From NCBI RefSeq assembly GCF_021440195.1, contig NZ_JAJTSZ010000002.1:496001-560000 (forward strand): a stretch of DNA of 64,000 nt, read 5' to 3'. A model generated the notes under the pieces. It saw only the letters and a program-made list of their open reading frames with translations, searched no databases and was not told the origin of the DNA. Numbering within the stretch: position 1 is the first letter of the stretch; each line of letters opens with the position of its first letter. Both the position numbers and the translations under genes were made by a program. The stretch comes from Dyadobacter sp. CY356. GTDB lineage: Bacteria > Bacteroidota > Bacteroidia > Cytophagales > Spirosomataceae. Positions 27,268-35,292 of the stretch are shown here, one piece after another.

Positions 27268-27630
27268 CTAATCCAATTTTTTCAGAAAATCCCTGATTTC
27301 CTGTAAGTCCTCCTGCGAAGAATATTTGTTACCAAAAAGCTGCATGACCAAGCTGCTTGCAGAACCTTTGTACATCGTATCCACAAATTTTTTCAGCAAA
27401 ACATTTTTTGTCTTGTCTTCTTCCTCTGCCGGACTGTACACATGTTTCATGCTGGTTTCGTCACGTTTCACAATACCCTTTTCAGCCATGATCTGCATGA
27501 GCTTCAAAGTGGAGGAATATTGAACGGCCCGTTTCTCTTCATTTAATTTGTCATTAACAAAACGAACTGTCGACGGTCCATGCTGCCACAACACTTGCAA
27601 TATTTCTAACTCCGATTTAGTTGGCTCCAT
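27268..27630 (-). CDS. BlaI/MecI/CopY-family repressor
   Basis: This 120-aa protein matches the BlaI family throughout: PTKSELEILQVLWQHGPSTV, VQYSSTLKLMQIMAEKGIVKRD with the winged helix, and a C-terminal dimer region. BlaI proteins repress their own operon and are cleaved or released by the partner BlaR peptidase. Here the partner gene begins 24 bp downstream. No beta-lactamase is present nearby, so the regulated function may be envelope stress or something else. Confidence 0.92.
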   Translation of the reverse strand: MEPTKSELEILQVLWQHGPSTVRFVNDKLNEEKRAVQYSSTLKLMQIMAEKGIVKRDETSMKHVYSPAEEEDKTKNVLLKKFVDTMYKGSASSLVMQLFGNKYSSQEDLQEIRDFLKKLD

Positions 27631-27658
27631 AAAAAAAAGTTATTTACTGATCACATTT

Positions 27659-27683
27659 CAAAGGTAGGAAAATTTTCGTACGA
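27659..27683 (-). promoter_or_regulatory. Candidate promoter of the BlaI-BlaR operon
   Basis: On the minus strand TACCTTTG (27659-27666) matches the TAnnTTTG box, about 29 bp ahead of the repressor start. A palindrome TCGTACGA (27676-27683) lies in the spacer where a repressor could bind. No good TTTG -33 element is visible. Confidence 0.4.
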
Positions 27684-27732
27684 TAAAAGGTTTAGGTATT
27701 ATTTTTTTGAAATTTAATTTTAAAAAATAAAA

Positions 27733-27755
27733 AAAGCCGCTTTCGAAGCGGCTTT
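27733..27755 (-). terminator. Terminator of the double-thioredoxin gene
   Basis: AAAGCCGCTT (27733-27742) pairs perfectly with AAGCGGCTTT (27746-27755) across a 3-nt loop. On the minus strand a T-rich tail (TTTTTATTTTTT) follows. The thioredoxin gene ends 28 bp upstream on that strand. Confidence 0.85.
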
Positions 27756-27782
27756 CAATTTTGATTAACAAATTAGATTATT

Positions 27783-28898
27783 TCAGTAAAAACGACCGAT
27801 ATATTTGTTCTCAACAATTGTCCTTTTCATCATTTTTGGATCAATTGGCCCCTGCTTCGCATATACTATTTTCCCACCTGGCTCCACCAGAATAGTGTAA
27901 GGCAATGCTCCCTGCCAGTTGGGGTCAATCGACTCGATCAATTTGTATTTATCTTCTATACTAAAAATGTAGTTTTTGTTTGAAGCCCGCTTTCCCTGAA
28001 GAAATTTAAGCGCCTTTTCCTTTTTGTCAGGATTGTCCGCGCTCACAGAAACAAATTCAAAATCGCGGTTTCGGTACATATGATGCATCTGCATGAAATC
28101 CGGAAATTCGGTTACGCAAGGGCCACACCAGGTTGCCCAGACATTAATTAGCCGGAGTTTATCCGTTTTATTTGAAATGAGTTCTTTCAGACCAGCTTCA
28201 TCGATCGTCTCAATACTTACGGGTTCTTTCGCCCAGGCCGCCTCCTCATCCTGAACGCCATGCTCTTTGGTAATCCATTTCATGGAACAGCCAAAGGTCT
28301 TGGTTGTAGGCACGCTCACTGGTTTGTTACTTACTAATTCCTGAATGGCATTGTATGCATCTTTGTTTTTTGGCGTTCCGGTCGGTTTTTCAACATCGTC
28401 AATTCTGCCATTGTAACGAAGCTTACGTTCTTTGTCAAAAATAAAAATATGTGGAGTAGCAACGGGTCCATAAGCGAGCGCGGTGGCCTGATCATCTCCA
28501 TCATACAGATATGGAAAATTATATCCTTTGTCCTTGGCCCGTAACTTCATTTCGTTGAATGTGTCGCTCATATCTGTGTAACCCAGCTCATCCAGCCTGA
28601 TTGCTTTGGGATCATTGGAAGATATAACAACCACGGCTACTTTCTGAGCCTTAAATTCAGTGGCCAGCGCTTTGATCCTGTCCTCATAAGCTTGCGCTGT
28701 GGGACAATGGTTGCATGAAAATACGATAGCCAGAACAGGAGATTCTGCAAAACTTTTCAAAGAGTAAATCTTGTCATCAACACCTTTAAGATGAAAGTCA
28801 GGTGCAGCCGAACCTATGGCCAGTGTTTTTGCTCCCTCCGCCAATGCAATATTGGCAAGTAAAACGATGAAAACGGCAACGTTAAAATATATACGCAT
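27783..28898 (-). CDS. Exported protein with two thioredoxin-like domains
   Basis: A 371-aa protein with a signal peptide (MRIYFNVAVFIVLLANIALA). The first domain is AhpC/TSA-like (APDFHLKGVDDKIYSLKSF) with a redox pair in SCNHCPTAQ. The second is TlpA-like, with LINVWATWCGPCVTEFPDF. In between lies a linker of about 40 residues. Each domain keeps its two cysteines, so both may shuttle electrons in the periplasm. Bacteroidota use such proteins in thiol-disulfide exchange and stress defence. I prefer ATG 28898 to 28910 because it gives a cleaner signal peptide. A large inverted repeat lies just upstream. Confidence 0.82.
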   Translation of the reverse strand: MRIYFNVAVFIVLLANIALAEGAKTLAIGSAAPDFHLKGVDDKIYSLKSFAESPVLAIVFSCNHCPTAQAYEDRIKALATEFKAQKVAVVVISSNDPKAIRLDELGYTDMSDTFNEMKLRAKDKGYNFPYLYDGDDQATALAYGPVATPHIFIFDKERKLRYNGRIDDVEKPTGTPKNKDAYNAIQELVSNKPVSVPTTKTFGCSMKWITKEHGVQDEEAAWAKEPVSIETIDEAGLKELISNKTDKLRLINVWATWCGPCVTEFPDFMQMHHMYRNRDFEFVSVSADNPDKKEKALKFLQGKRASNKNYIFSIEDKYKLIESIDPNWQGALPYTILVEPGGKIVYAKQGPIDPKMMKRTIVENKYIGRFY

Positions 28899-28915
28899 GA
28901 AGCCAAACATTTAGG

Positions 28916-28976
28916 TTAATGTAATTATATCAGTAAACACCTTAAATTAAAGTATTTACTGATATAATTACATTAA
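28916..28976. repeat. 22-bp perfect inverted repeat
   Basis: Bases 28916-28937 (starting TTAATGTAATTATATCAG) pair without mismatch with 28955-28976, leaving a 17-nt loop. It is AT-rich and lies 18 bp upstream of the thioredoxin protein start and 9 bp after the end of the next gene on the same strand. No T run follows, so it is not a standard terminator. It may end the upstream transcript, protect an mRNA end, or be an operator. Confidence 0.7.
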
Positions 28977-28984
28977 AATTTTAC

Positions 28985-29248
28985 CTATTGCTTAACCTTC
29001 ATCGTGGCCTCGGGCCATTTTACCGGTTCCAGATCTGCTTCATTAAAAGGTTCAGTAACCAGCGCGTTATTTTTATTAACCCAGCTGCACCAAACCTTAC
29101 CATTGTATTTTCTTGGTGCGGTTTTTATCCCCCACCCCATTGTCACCCCCTCTGTCATTTCTGTTTGATATTCTTCAATTTGCATTAACTGGCTACTGCC
29201 ACGTTTTTTTACCCAATCGTCTTTAATGTACTTAGGATTAAACATCAT
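28985..29248 (-). CDS. YodC-like (DUF2158) small protein
   Basis: This 87-aa protein starts MMFNPKYIKDDWVKKRGSSQ and later has KVWCSWVNKNNALVTEPFNE followed by DLEPVKW. The order resembles the DUF2158 (YodC) family: an N-terminal F-x-x-G/D-D-x-V-x-x-K-x-G, a V-x-C-x-W in the middle and F-x-x-x-x-L near the end. No function is established for the family. The first Met at 29275 is also in frame, but it adds a poorly conserved leader; ATG 29245 is an alternative. Confidence 0.65.
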   Translation of the reverse strand: MMFNPKYIKDDWVKKRGSSQLMQIEEYQTEMTEGVTMGWGIKTAPRKYNGKVWCSWVNKNNALVTEPFNEADLEPVKWPEATMKVKQ

Positions 29249-29483
29249 GATATAAGGTTTTATGTTCAAGTTCACCCCTTATAACAGCTCTCTTAACGTC
29301 GAATTTATTCTTGGTATTAAACATTCGGATGAAAATATCATACCACCGGTTATACAATTGTTAAATTTTTAAAATTTTTTATTAACCGGTCAATAATAAT
29401 ATTGGCAACCTGTGGGAGTCGAAATCAGATAACGAACAAGAATCAAGTGAATGATACCCGCTGAGAGGTGCATATTCACGATT

Positions 29484-29530
29484 AACATAGAATTAATTTT
29501 ACTAATTTGTAATATTAATTCTATGTTTTT
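29484..29530 (+). terminator. Stem-loop with T tail in non-coding region
   Basis: AACATAGAATTAAT (29484-29497) is the exact reverse complement of ATTAATTCTATGTT (29514-29527), with a 16-nt loop. TTTTT ends the right arm on the plus strand. It resembles a weak AT-rich terminator, but no annotated plus-strand gene precedes it. Confidence 0.45.
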
Positions 29531-29604
29531 CTTTGTTTATTAAAAATACTGCTCTACTTTTACATTACTTATTTTACAAGTGTAGAGGAGGGTTAAAATG
29601 AGCA

Positions 29605-29638
29605 AAAGGGCCTTGATGATGTCAAGGCTTTTTATTTT
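29605..29638 (+). terminator. Rho-independent terminator without an obvious gene upstream
   Basis: A 12-bp stem (29605-29616 with 29622-29633, including two G-T pairs, core GGCCTTGA / TCAAGGCT) with a 5-nt loop is followed by TTTTATTTTTC on the plus strand. The nearest plus-strand gene upstream is over 5 kb away, so it implies an unannotated short transcript. Confidence 0.6.
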
Positions 29639-29727
29639 TCATACACTCTGCAAAAAAAACCGGCCCTGTCTAAAACAAAAAAGTGGACAAAGTGCCCACT
29701 TTTAGTACAAAAATTAATATCCTTTGT

Positions 29728-30309
29728 TTACTTGATCACTGGAATTGCCCAGAACAAACTTACCTGGATTACGCTGCTTTTAAAATTTGGATCAATATTG
29801 TTTCCCGAGAAATCTCCAACTTTTGACAAACCTGCAATGTAACGGGCACCAATGCCAAGTCCTATCGGTGATTGATAACCCAGACCTGCCGCTGCTGCCA
29901 GATCAAGATTTTTTGCGAAGTGATCGAATGTCTGATTTGGTATATCCTCACTTGTGCGAAATGAAAATTGCGGACCTGCTTCGATATAAAATCCACCTGT
30001 TGTTTTTAACTTAAACATGACCGGAACTCCTACATAATTTGTCTTGTACTTTACACCATCCAGATTACCGTTATTTAATTTTGCACCTTGCGTTGAAAAA
30101 AGTACCTCCGGCTGAATTGCAAAATGCTGACCTATTCCAAATTGTAGAATCCCGCCCAGATGAAAACCTACAAGCGCATCCGATTCAATATTTCCTCCTG
30201 TGTAATTGCTGACATTGACTCCGACTTTCGGACCAAAACTAAAAGATTGCGCAAATGTAAATGTAGTAACTGCGCAAAGCATCATTAGAGTTAATGATAA
30301 TTTTTTCAT
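29728..30309 (-). CDS. Outer-membrane beta-barrel (porin-family/PorT-like) protein
   Basis: A 193-aa protein with signal peptide MKKLSLTLMMLCAVTTFTFA and a mature part built of amphipathic strands: FGPKVGVNVSNYTGG, LVGFHLGGILQFGI, VGVPVMFKLKTTGGFYIEAGPQF, YQSPIGLGIGARYIAGL and a C-terminal SVIQVSLFWAIPVIK ending in the usual aromatic pattern. This is the small OMP_b-brl_2 type common in Bacteroidota. I chose ATG 30309 since the residues ahead of it do not belong to a signal peptide. The cargo or role is unknown. Confidence 0.82.
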   Translation of the reverse strand: MKKLSLTLMMLCAVTTFTFAQSFSFGPKVGVNVSNYTGGNIESDALVGFHLGGILQFGIGQHFAIQPEVLFSTQGAKLNNGNLDGVKYKTNYVGVPVMFKLKTTGGFYIEAGPQFSFRTSEDIPNQTFDHFAKNLDLAAAAGLGYQSPIGLGIGARYIAGLSKVGDFSGNNIDPNFKSSVIQVSLFWAIPVIK

Positions 30310-30607
30310 GTGATAATAATTAGAAGGTGTAAAAAACATTTCTTATTCCACAGAAAAAATTATGCCAATATGGTAAATAATACCTGTAACAAAGAGTTAC
30401 TACATGCGCTTTAAATTAATCTATTTTACAATTACTGATACCAAAATAAATATACAATACACTCATAATAAGAATGTTATGAAGGAATTTTTACCAAAAA
30501 AAGCATAGATGAACTATCTCAAAACCAAAAAATGAATGCCGGGCAGGGAAGAATTCTGCATCCGAACATTCATTTTCTCTGGTAACTAAATCTGGTATTT
30601 GATTACG
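30310..30607. other. Intergenic region between porin-like and fabF genes
   Basis: About 300 bp. It holds the promoter of the beta-barrel gene, not recognised by pattern, and near its right end a stem-loop that probably ends the fabF transcript. No gene is evident. Confidence 0.4.
30529..30576 (-). terminator. Probable terminator of fabF
   Basis: AAAATGAATG (30529-30538) pairs exactly with CATTCATTTT (30567-30576), and the loop contains a second small GCAG/CTGC hairpin. On the minus strand the stem runs into a seven-T stretch. The fabF stop is 32 bp upstream. Confidence 0.55.
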
Positions 30608-31870
30608 TTATTCTACAAATTTTTTGAAAACACTAGTGGCTATATGTCCACCAAAACCGAATGTGTTACTCATGGCATAATTAACCGTTCTTTTCTGCGC
30701 CGTGCCCAGCGTAAGATTAAATTTTCCTTCAAGCTCAGGCTCAATTTCCACAGTATTTATTGTAGGCGGAACGATATCGTGGATCGTAGCCATAATACAG
30801 GCAATAGCCTCAACAGCTCCTGCACCACCAAGCAAGTGACCGGTCATCGACTTGGTTGCACTGATATTCATACCGGAATTAAAACCAAAAACTCTCTCAA
30901 CGGATTTCAACTCGCTTGCATCACCCATCGGCGTCGACGTGGCGTGAACGTTAAGATAATCTATTTCGCCTGGCTGCAAATTAGCCTCAGCAAGTGCTTC
31001 CAGAATTCCCAGATAGGCACCTTCCCCTTCCGGATGCGTACCGGTAAGGTGGTAGGCGTCGGCTGCCATTCCACCGCCAACTACTTCACCTAAAATGGGG
31101 GCACCACGTCTAACAGCATGCTCATAACTTTCCAGGACCAACGCTCCCGCCCCTTCACCCATCACAAAACCATCACGGTTTATATCAAACGGACGTGAAG
31201 CTTTTGCAGGATCTTCATTAAAAGTTGACAAAGCTTTCGAGGCGTTAAAACCACCAATCGAAGTCTCGTTGATAGGTGCCTCTGATCCGCCGGTGATGAT
31301 CATGTCTGCTTTTCCCCAACGGATATAATTAAATGCATCGATAATGGCCGTATTGGAACTCGCACAGGCCGAAACCGTCGTGAAATTCGGGCCACGCAGA
31401 CCATATTTAATAGAAATAACCCCGGAGGCGATATCTACAATCATCTTTGGAATAAAATATGGATTGAAACGTGGTGTCCCGTTTCCTTTTGCAAATTCTG
31501 AAACCTGCTCCTGGAATGTCTGGATACCGCCGTTGCCACTTCCCCAGATCACACCTATCCTGTTTCTGTTTAAAGTTTCAAAATTGATATTTGCATTTTT
31601 AACAGCTTCCTCGACAGCTATTAATGCATATTGTGTGAAAGGATCGTATTTTCTGGCTTCATTTCTCTCAAAAAAATCCTGCGCGTTAATACCTTTAAGC
31701 TCGCAGGCAAATTTTGTTTTAAAATGTGTAGTATCAAATTTTGTAATATTCGCTGAACCACTAACACCGTTAATCAATGATTTCCAAAAATCATCTACGT
31801 TGTTTCCGATTGGTGTTAAAGCCCCGAGGCCTGTAATTACCACCCGGTTCAATTCTTTATTAATCTTCAT
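30608..31870 (-). CDS. fabF: Beta-ketoacyl-ACP synthase II
   Basis: A 420-aa condensing enzyme with the complete FabF triad: Cys169 in TTVSACASSNTAI, His309 in LNVHATSTPMGD, and His345 in KSMTGHLLGGAGAVE. The GEGAGALVLE and NTFGFGGHIATSVF motifs are also present. It extends acyl-ACP chains from malonyl-ACP in the cytoplasm. It is not in a fatty-acid gene cluster; no acyl carrier or FabD gene lies nearby. A TetR regulator is upstream, and matched operators lie before both genes, so this is probably a regulated second copy adjusting membrane lipid composition or acyl supply. Confidence 0.92.
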   Translation of the reverse strand: MKINKELNRVVITGLGALTPIGNNVDDFWKSLINGVSGSANITKFDTTHFKTKFACELKGINAQDFFERNEARKYDPFTQYALIAVEEAVKNANINFETLNRNRIGVIWGSGNGGIQTFQEQVSEFAKGNGTPRFNPYFIPKMIVDIASGVISIKYGLRGPNFTTVSACASSNTAIIDAFNYIRWGKADMIITGGSEAPINETSIGGFNASKALSTFNEDPAKASRPFDINRDGFVMGEGAGALVLESYEHAVRRGAPILGEVVGGGMAADAYHLTGTHPEGEGAYLGILEALAEANLQPGEIDYLNVHATSTPMGDASELKSVERVFGFNSGMNISATKSMTGHLLGGAGAVEAIACIMATIHDIVPPTINTVEIEPELEGKFNLTLGTAQKRTVNYAMSNTFGFGGHIATSVFKKFVE

Positions 31871-31987
31871 TTCCGAACTCGATTGATTAAAATATTAGCT
31901 TATTGGTTACTCATAAAATTTCAAAAGGCGAAGATAAAATTTGTTTGTAATAATTGCCCTAAGAAATAGATTGAATGAAATAACAAA

Positions 31988-32011
31988 CAAATTTACCGAA
32001 CGATCGGTAAA
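31988..32011 (-). promoter_or_regulatory. TetR operator overlapping the fabF promoter
   Basis: A 20-bp palindrome TTTACCGAACGATCGGTAAA (31992-32011) with 8-bp arms and a 4-bp spacer matches the one upstream of the TetR gene. On the minus strand TAAATTTG (31988-31995) fits the TAnnTTTG box and overlaps its edge, so a bound repressor would block polymerase. The fabF start is about 110 nt downstream. Confidence 0.7.
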
Positions 32012-32036
32012 ATAAAAATTTTTTAATATTTTTATT

Positions 32037-32606
32037 TTACGATAACCCAAGAAGATGTGGGATTCCGGCGATACTGGTCTGAAAAATGTTATTATCTTTC
32101 ATCGCTCTTGACAGCACCAGCGAACCCTGTATATTGATAACTGCCTCTTGTGCTTTTGTTTTGGCAAGACTTTCTTCCATACCGTTTTCAACAGCCACTT
32201 TGGCGAAACTGTTGCTCAAAATAGTGAAACAACTGGCAATGGTTTCTTGAAAATAAGGAGTTTCTGAGCAGGCAGATAACATACGGAGAGAACAGTTTTT
32301 TGCTCCGTCTTCAAATAAATTACTGATAGCCAATAAAGCTTTTTCGAGTCTTTCTTCAACAGGCAGATTTTCATGTTCAATCACATCCTGAACATTTTGC
32401 TGAAACCAGAGCTCCACCTTTTTTAAAACATGCGCAGCCATATCCCTTTTTCCACCAGGAAAACGATGATAAAGACTTGCTTTTTTCAAGCCCGTAGCCT
32501 GCGACAATAATTCCATAGAAGCACCGTCGTATCCAAAGTTTGTAAAAACTTCGGATAACTTTCGGTCTACATCTTCCGGGACAACTTTTGTTACAGCCAT
32601 AATCAT
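32037..32606 (-). CDS. TetR/AcrR-family regulator adjacent to fabF
   Basis: A 189-aa protein with the TetR N-terminal helix-turn-helix: VDRKLSEVFTNFGYDGASMELLSQATGLKKASLYHRFPGGKRDMA. The rest is an all-helical ligand domain. Two equal palindromes, one 5 bp ahead of this start and one at the fabF promoter, indicate autoregulation plus control of fabF. The inducer may be an acyl compound, but that is inference. ATG 32600 (MAVTKVVPED) is an alternative start. Confidence 0.9.
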   Translation of the reverse strand: MIMAVTKVVPEDVDRKLSEVFTNFGYDGASMELLSQATGLKKASLYHRFPGGKRDMAAHVLKKVELWFQQNVQDVIEHENLPVEERLEKALLAISNLFEDGAKNCSLRMLSACSETPYFQETIASCFTILSNSFAKVAVENGMEESLAKTKAQEAVINIQGSLVLSRAMKDNNIFQTSIAGIPHLLGLS

Positions 32607-32610
32607 TCAC

Positions 32611-32630
32611 TTTACCGATTGTTCGGTAAA
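32611..32630 (-). promoter_or_regulatory. TetR operator upstream of its own gene
   Basis: TTTACCGATTGTTCGGTAAA (32611-32630) has the same 8-bp arms as the site at 31992-32011 and only the spacer differs. It lies 4 bp ahead of the TetR start, and TAATTTTA just upstream on that strand is one base off the TAnnTTTG box. Confidence 0.72.
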
Positions 32631-32642
32631 ATTAAATAATTT

Positions 32643-33878
32643 TCACTCCACAACCCAACGGTTCGCGTTATTGTATTTTCCTTCCAATACTATCTTGTAA
32701 AATTTAGAAGGTATTTTTGAGATATCAAGATCAATCTTTTCGCCGGTAACCGGCACTTCATCCATCAAATAATAAAGATCTCTTTCACCTTTTTCAAAAT
32801 GATTTGTCGTTGTCAGCCAGATTTTTACTGTTCCTTCTTTATCAGCTGATTTCCAGGTTACATTTATTTTACCGGCTTCCTTTTTAGCAGCCGGGTTCAT
32901 AATGGATATTTTTCCGGTTAAAGAGATTCCATCAACTTCAAAAGCCTGTTCTTTTGGGAAATTCACATCCATATGACGGGCAATGGTAGGCATAATATCA
33001 ACAATGCCCGGGTTAGATTTAAAATTTTCGTTCAAGTCTTTGGCGTTGGTAACGATCCAGGTACTTCTTTCACGATCAGATTGTCCGCCGTGGCCTTTCC
33101 CGGTTTTTGGATCACGGCCATGATCCGTAGTAATCACAATCAGCCAGTCTTCACCAAAATTTTTCTCACGGTATTTAACCGCCTCCCATAAACGTCCCAT
33201 CTGGTTATCCATCATTTTTATAGCGTCATGAAACTGATCACTATCGCCATAACGATGGCCCATATCATCGGTATATTCCAGATAAACCCATGAAAGATCC
33301 GGTGCATTATTTTTTATTGTTCTGGCAGCCTCGTCTACAACTTTTTCATCAATCTGGTGCATGTATGCTTTCAGCTTGTCATGCGGAAAGTGAATGGTAT
33401 CCAGCTCAAATCCATCAAATGGAAAGTCAGTTCTTAACTTATCAGTCTGAGGCAGACCGTCGCCGACAAGTTTCGTACGGTTATCCAGCCATGAAGAAAA
33501 GACAGCACTTCGTTTGTGTGGATATTGTTCTTTGAAAAATCTGAAAATAGTCCAGTAATTATAATTCGGATCCTTGATGTCGTTATCCCTGACATTATGT
33601 TTGTTAACCCAGGTGCCTGTCAGCAAACTGTTATAACCTACCGCGGAAATTGTCGGCGTTTGGGAATACGCGTTTTTATCCCCTCCAACATGTGCATGGG
33701 TATATCCCCCCACTTTTGAAATGACATCAAGATTTGGTTTTGCAACACTTTCCAGCGCATCCGCAGAAATACCATCAACGATTACAAAAACCGTTTTTTT
33801 AACTTTCGATTGCGCAGAGACAGAAAAATTTTGCAAACATAAAAACAACGAAAAAACACCAATGCAGATTGACCTCAT
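32643..33878 (-). CDS. Exported alkaline phosphatase-superfamily phosphodiesterase
   Basis: A 411-aa protein with signal peptide MRSICIGVFSLFLCLQNFSV. TVFVIVDGISADALES, the nucleophile region SQTPTISAVGYNSLLTG and the metal sites YTDDMGHRYG and TTDHGRDPKTGKGHGG mark the type I phosphodiesterase/nucleotide pyrophosphatase group of the alkaline phosphatase superfamily. The last 90 residues form an added beta-rich domain. It would release phosphate or sulfate-like groups from nucleotides or lipids in the periplasm; the substrate is unknown. Confidence 0.85.
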   Translation of the reverse strand: MRSICIGVFSLFLCLQNFSVSAQSKVKKTVFVIVDGISADALESVAKPNLDVISKVGGYTHAHVGGDKNAYSQTPTISAVGYNSLLTGTWVNKHNVRDNDIKDPNYNYWTIFRFFKEQYPHKRSAVFSSWLDNRTKLVGDGLPQTDKLRTDFPFDGFELDTIHFPHDKLKAYMHQIDEKVVDEAARTIKNNAPDLSWVYLEYTDDMGHRYGDSDQFHDAIKMMDNQMGRLWEAVKYREKNFGEDWLIVITTDHGRDPKTGKGHGGQSDRERSTWIVTNAKDLNENFKSNPGIVDIMPTIARHMDVNFPKEQAFEVDGISLTGKISIMNPAAKKEAGKINVTWKSADKEGTVKIWLTTTNHFEKGERDLYYLMDEVPVTGEKIDLDISKIPSKFYKIVLEGKYNNANRWVVE

Positions 33879-33986
33879 ATCAGACTTTAAAGATTAAGTT
33901 TAGGACATGTGCCGAAATTAATCATTAAAATTAAAGCGCGAAAAATCCTGGGGCTGAATACAGTTAATTTTATGATAACATAACAA

Positions 33987-34033
33987 ACGGGAAAACTTAT
34001 ACGCACCATTTGGTCCCATATAAATTTTCCCGT
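33987..34033. repeat. 15-bp inverted repeat with inner hairpin
   Basis: ACGGGAAAACTTATA (33987-34001) pairs with 34019-34033 with one mismatch, and the loop contains ACCA/TGGT. It lies between the end of the 34099 gene and the phosphodiesterase start, both on the minus strand. It may be a terminator or an mRNA leader structure; no T tract follows. Confidence 0.5.
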
Positions 34034-34098
34034 CCTGAATATTTAAAATCAGAATTCAGCAATCTGATCCTGATCCCATTATATTTTGTGTTTATTTT

Positions 34099-34482
34099 TT
34101 ATACTTCAAAAATCAATTGCTCATCACGATCGGAGATCGGGATCAGTCTGATAAAATTATCGTAGCCTTCTTCCCCGCCGTGGTCGCTGTAAACGCCGTA
34201 GGTATCCAGACTGTAACCGGTTAAACCATCATTGGCTTCAATAATATATAGAATAGATGAGTCAGCAGGATCAGATTCACCTTCAAAACGGTAAGTTTTA
34301 ATAATCGTCAATTCCTGAGCATCATAACTTTTACCCTTTCCGGCATTGAACCCTTCCTCTGTCCATCTGAATTCATTATCAAGTTTTTTCAAACGTAATT
34401 TTTCTAAAACCTGAGATAACGTAGACATTTCTGTAACCCGATGATTGAAACCCGGCTCGTTGTTGGTGATGTTATTTTCCAT
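34099..34482 (-). CDS. Conserved Bacteroidota protein of unknown function
   Basis: A 127-aa acidic protein. From residue 19 (MSTLSQVLEKLRLK) it follows the pattern of a short Bacteroidota family with TEEGFNAGKGKSYDAQELTI, KTYRFEGESDPADSSILYII and a C-terminal IPISDRDEQLIFEV. Genome annotations sometimes call such proteins 'phosphoribosylpyrophosphate synthetase', which is not supported by the sequence. No catalytic motif is visible. The start at residue 19 (34428) is possible if the first 18 residues are non-coding. Confidence 0.7.
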   Translation of the reverse strand: MENNITNNEPGFNHRVTEMSTLSQVLEKLRLKKLDNEFRWTEEGFNAGKGKSYDAQELTIIKTYRFEGESDPADSSILYIIEANDGLTGYSLDTYGVYSDHGGEEGYDNFIRLIPISDRDEQLIFEV

Positions 34483-34617
34483 ATTGCTATTGGTAAGATT
34501 TAGTGGTTTGAATTAATCGATTTTATATTTTGTAGCAGCCATACTCCAAATATTATGCCATGATTCTTAATGATGGTCTTCCAAATTAATTCTAAATTCA
34601 ATTTGTAAATTAGGCTT

Positions 34618-35292
34618 ATGAAAATTCTTATCATAGAAGACGAAAAGGAGCTGGCATATAACATTTCCGTTTATTTATCGGACGAAAACTATTTATGCGA
34701 ATTTGCGGAAACCTTTCAGCAGGCATTGGAAAAAATTGAGGTATATCACTACGATTGTATATTGCTGGATCTGATGTTACCCGGTGGCGACGGATTGAAA
34801 ATCCTGGAAGAACTAAAAAAGCAAGACAAACAGGATGGTGTAATCATAATATCTGCAAAGGATTCCCTGCAAGATAAAATTGCCGGATTGCAGATTGGAG
34901 CCGATGACTATCTGGCCAAACCATTTCATTTATCCGAACTGGCGGCTAGAATTTATTCTGTTATAAGAAGGAAACAATTTGGGAATTCCAACATCATAAA
35001 ACTGCATGAACTTCAAATTGACCTGCTGGCAAAAACCGTTCTGGTCAATAATGAACCTGTTATGCTTACGAAAAAAGAATTTGATCTGCTTTTGCTTTTT
35101 ATTGGAAATAAAAACCGCGTAATTTCTAAAAGTGCTTTGGCAGAAAATTTATCGGGAGACATTGCAGATATGCTTGACAATCACGATTTTGTTTATGCCC
35201 ATATCAAAAACATGAAAAAAAAACTAGTCGACGCCGGATACCAGAATTACCTCAAAACGATCTATGGAACTGGCTATAAATGGGAAGCATGA
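34618..35292 (+). CDS. OmpR/PhoB-type response regulator
   Basis: A 224-aa protein with a receiver domain (MKILIIEDEKEL, phosphoacceptor Asp51 in DCILLDLMLPGGDG, Lys in DDYLAKPFHLSEL) and a C-terminal winged helix (VMLTKKEFDLLLLFIGNKN, then HIKNMKKKLVDAGY and YGTGYKW). It overlaps the sensor kinase gene by four bases (ATGA at 35289-35292), the standard layout of a two-component pair. Its target genes are not evident; the small genes at 37-38 kb are candidates only by position. Confidence 0.95.
   Translation: MKILIIEDEKELAYNISVYLSDENYLCEFAETFQQALEKIEVYHYDCILLDLMLPGGDGLKILEELKKQDKQDGVIIISAKDSLQDKIAGLQIGADDYLAKPFHLSELAARIYSVIRRKQFGNSNIIKLHELQIDLLAKTVLVNNEPVMLTKKEFDLLLLFIGNKNRVISKSALAENLSGDIADMLDNHDFVYAHIKNMKKKLVDAGYQNYLKTIYGTGYKWEA

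Larger units (their letters stand above)
29249..29727. other. Non-coding stretch with several hairpins
   Basis: About 480 bp without a convincing gene. It contains a GTGAAT...ATTCAC hairpin around 29448-29480 with an inner ACC/GGT pairing, a 14-bp perfect inverted repeat at 29484-29527 followed by TTTTT, and a terminator at 29605-29633, all oriented to read on the plus strand. This could be a small RNA gene or the remains of one. I could not match it to a known RNA family. Confidence 0.4.

Noticed and set aside
25294-27630. Beta-lactam resistance operon
   Set aside because: The BlaI/BlaR-type pair has no beta-lactamase or PBP2a gene next to it, and the sensor lacks a penicillin-binding domain.
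29448-29480. CTGAGA motif suggesting a TPP riboswitch
   Set aside because: The rest of the thi-box consensus is absent and no thiamine gene follows.
29598-29705. Short frame starting MSKRALMMSRLF behind a GGAGG
   Set aside because: Its first codons form the terminator hairpin at 29605-29633, so the transcript would end before translation; good Shine-Dalgarno sites are also unusual in this phylum.
31344-31886. Open frame of 180 codons on the plus strand
   Set aside because: It is fully antisense to fabF, whose active-site residues are all present in the minus-strand frame.
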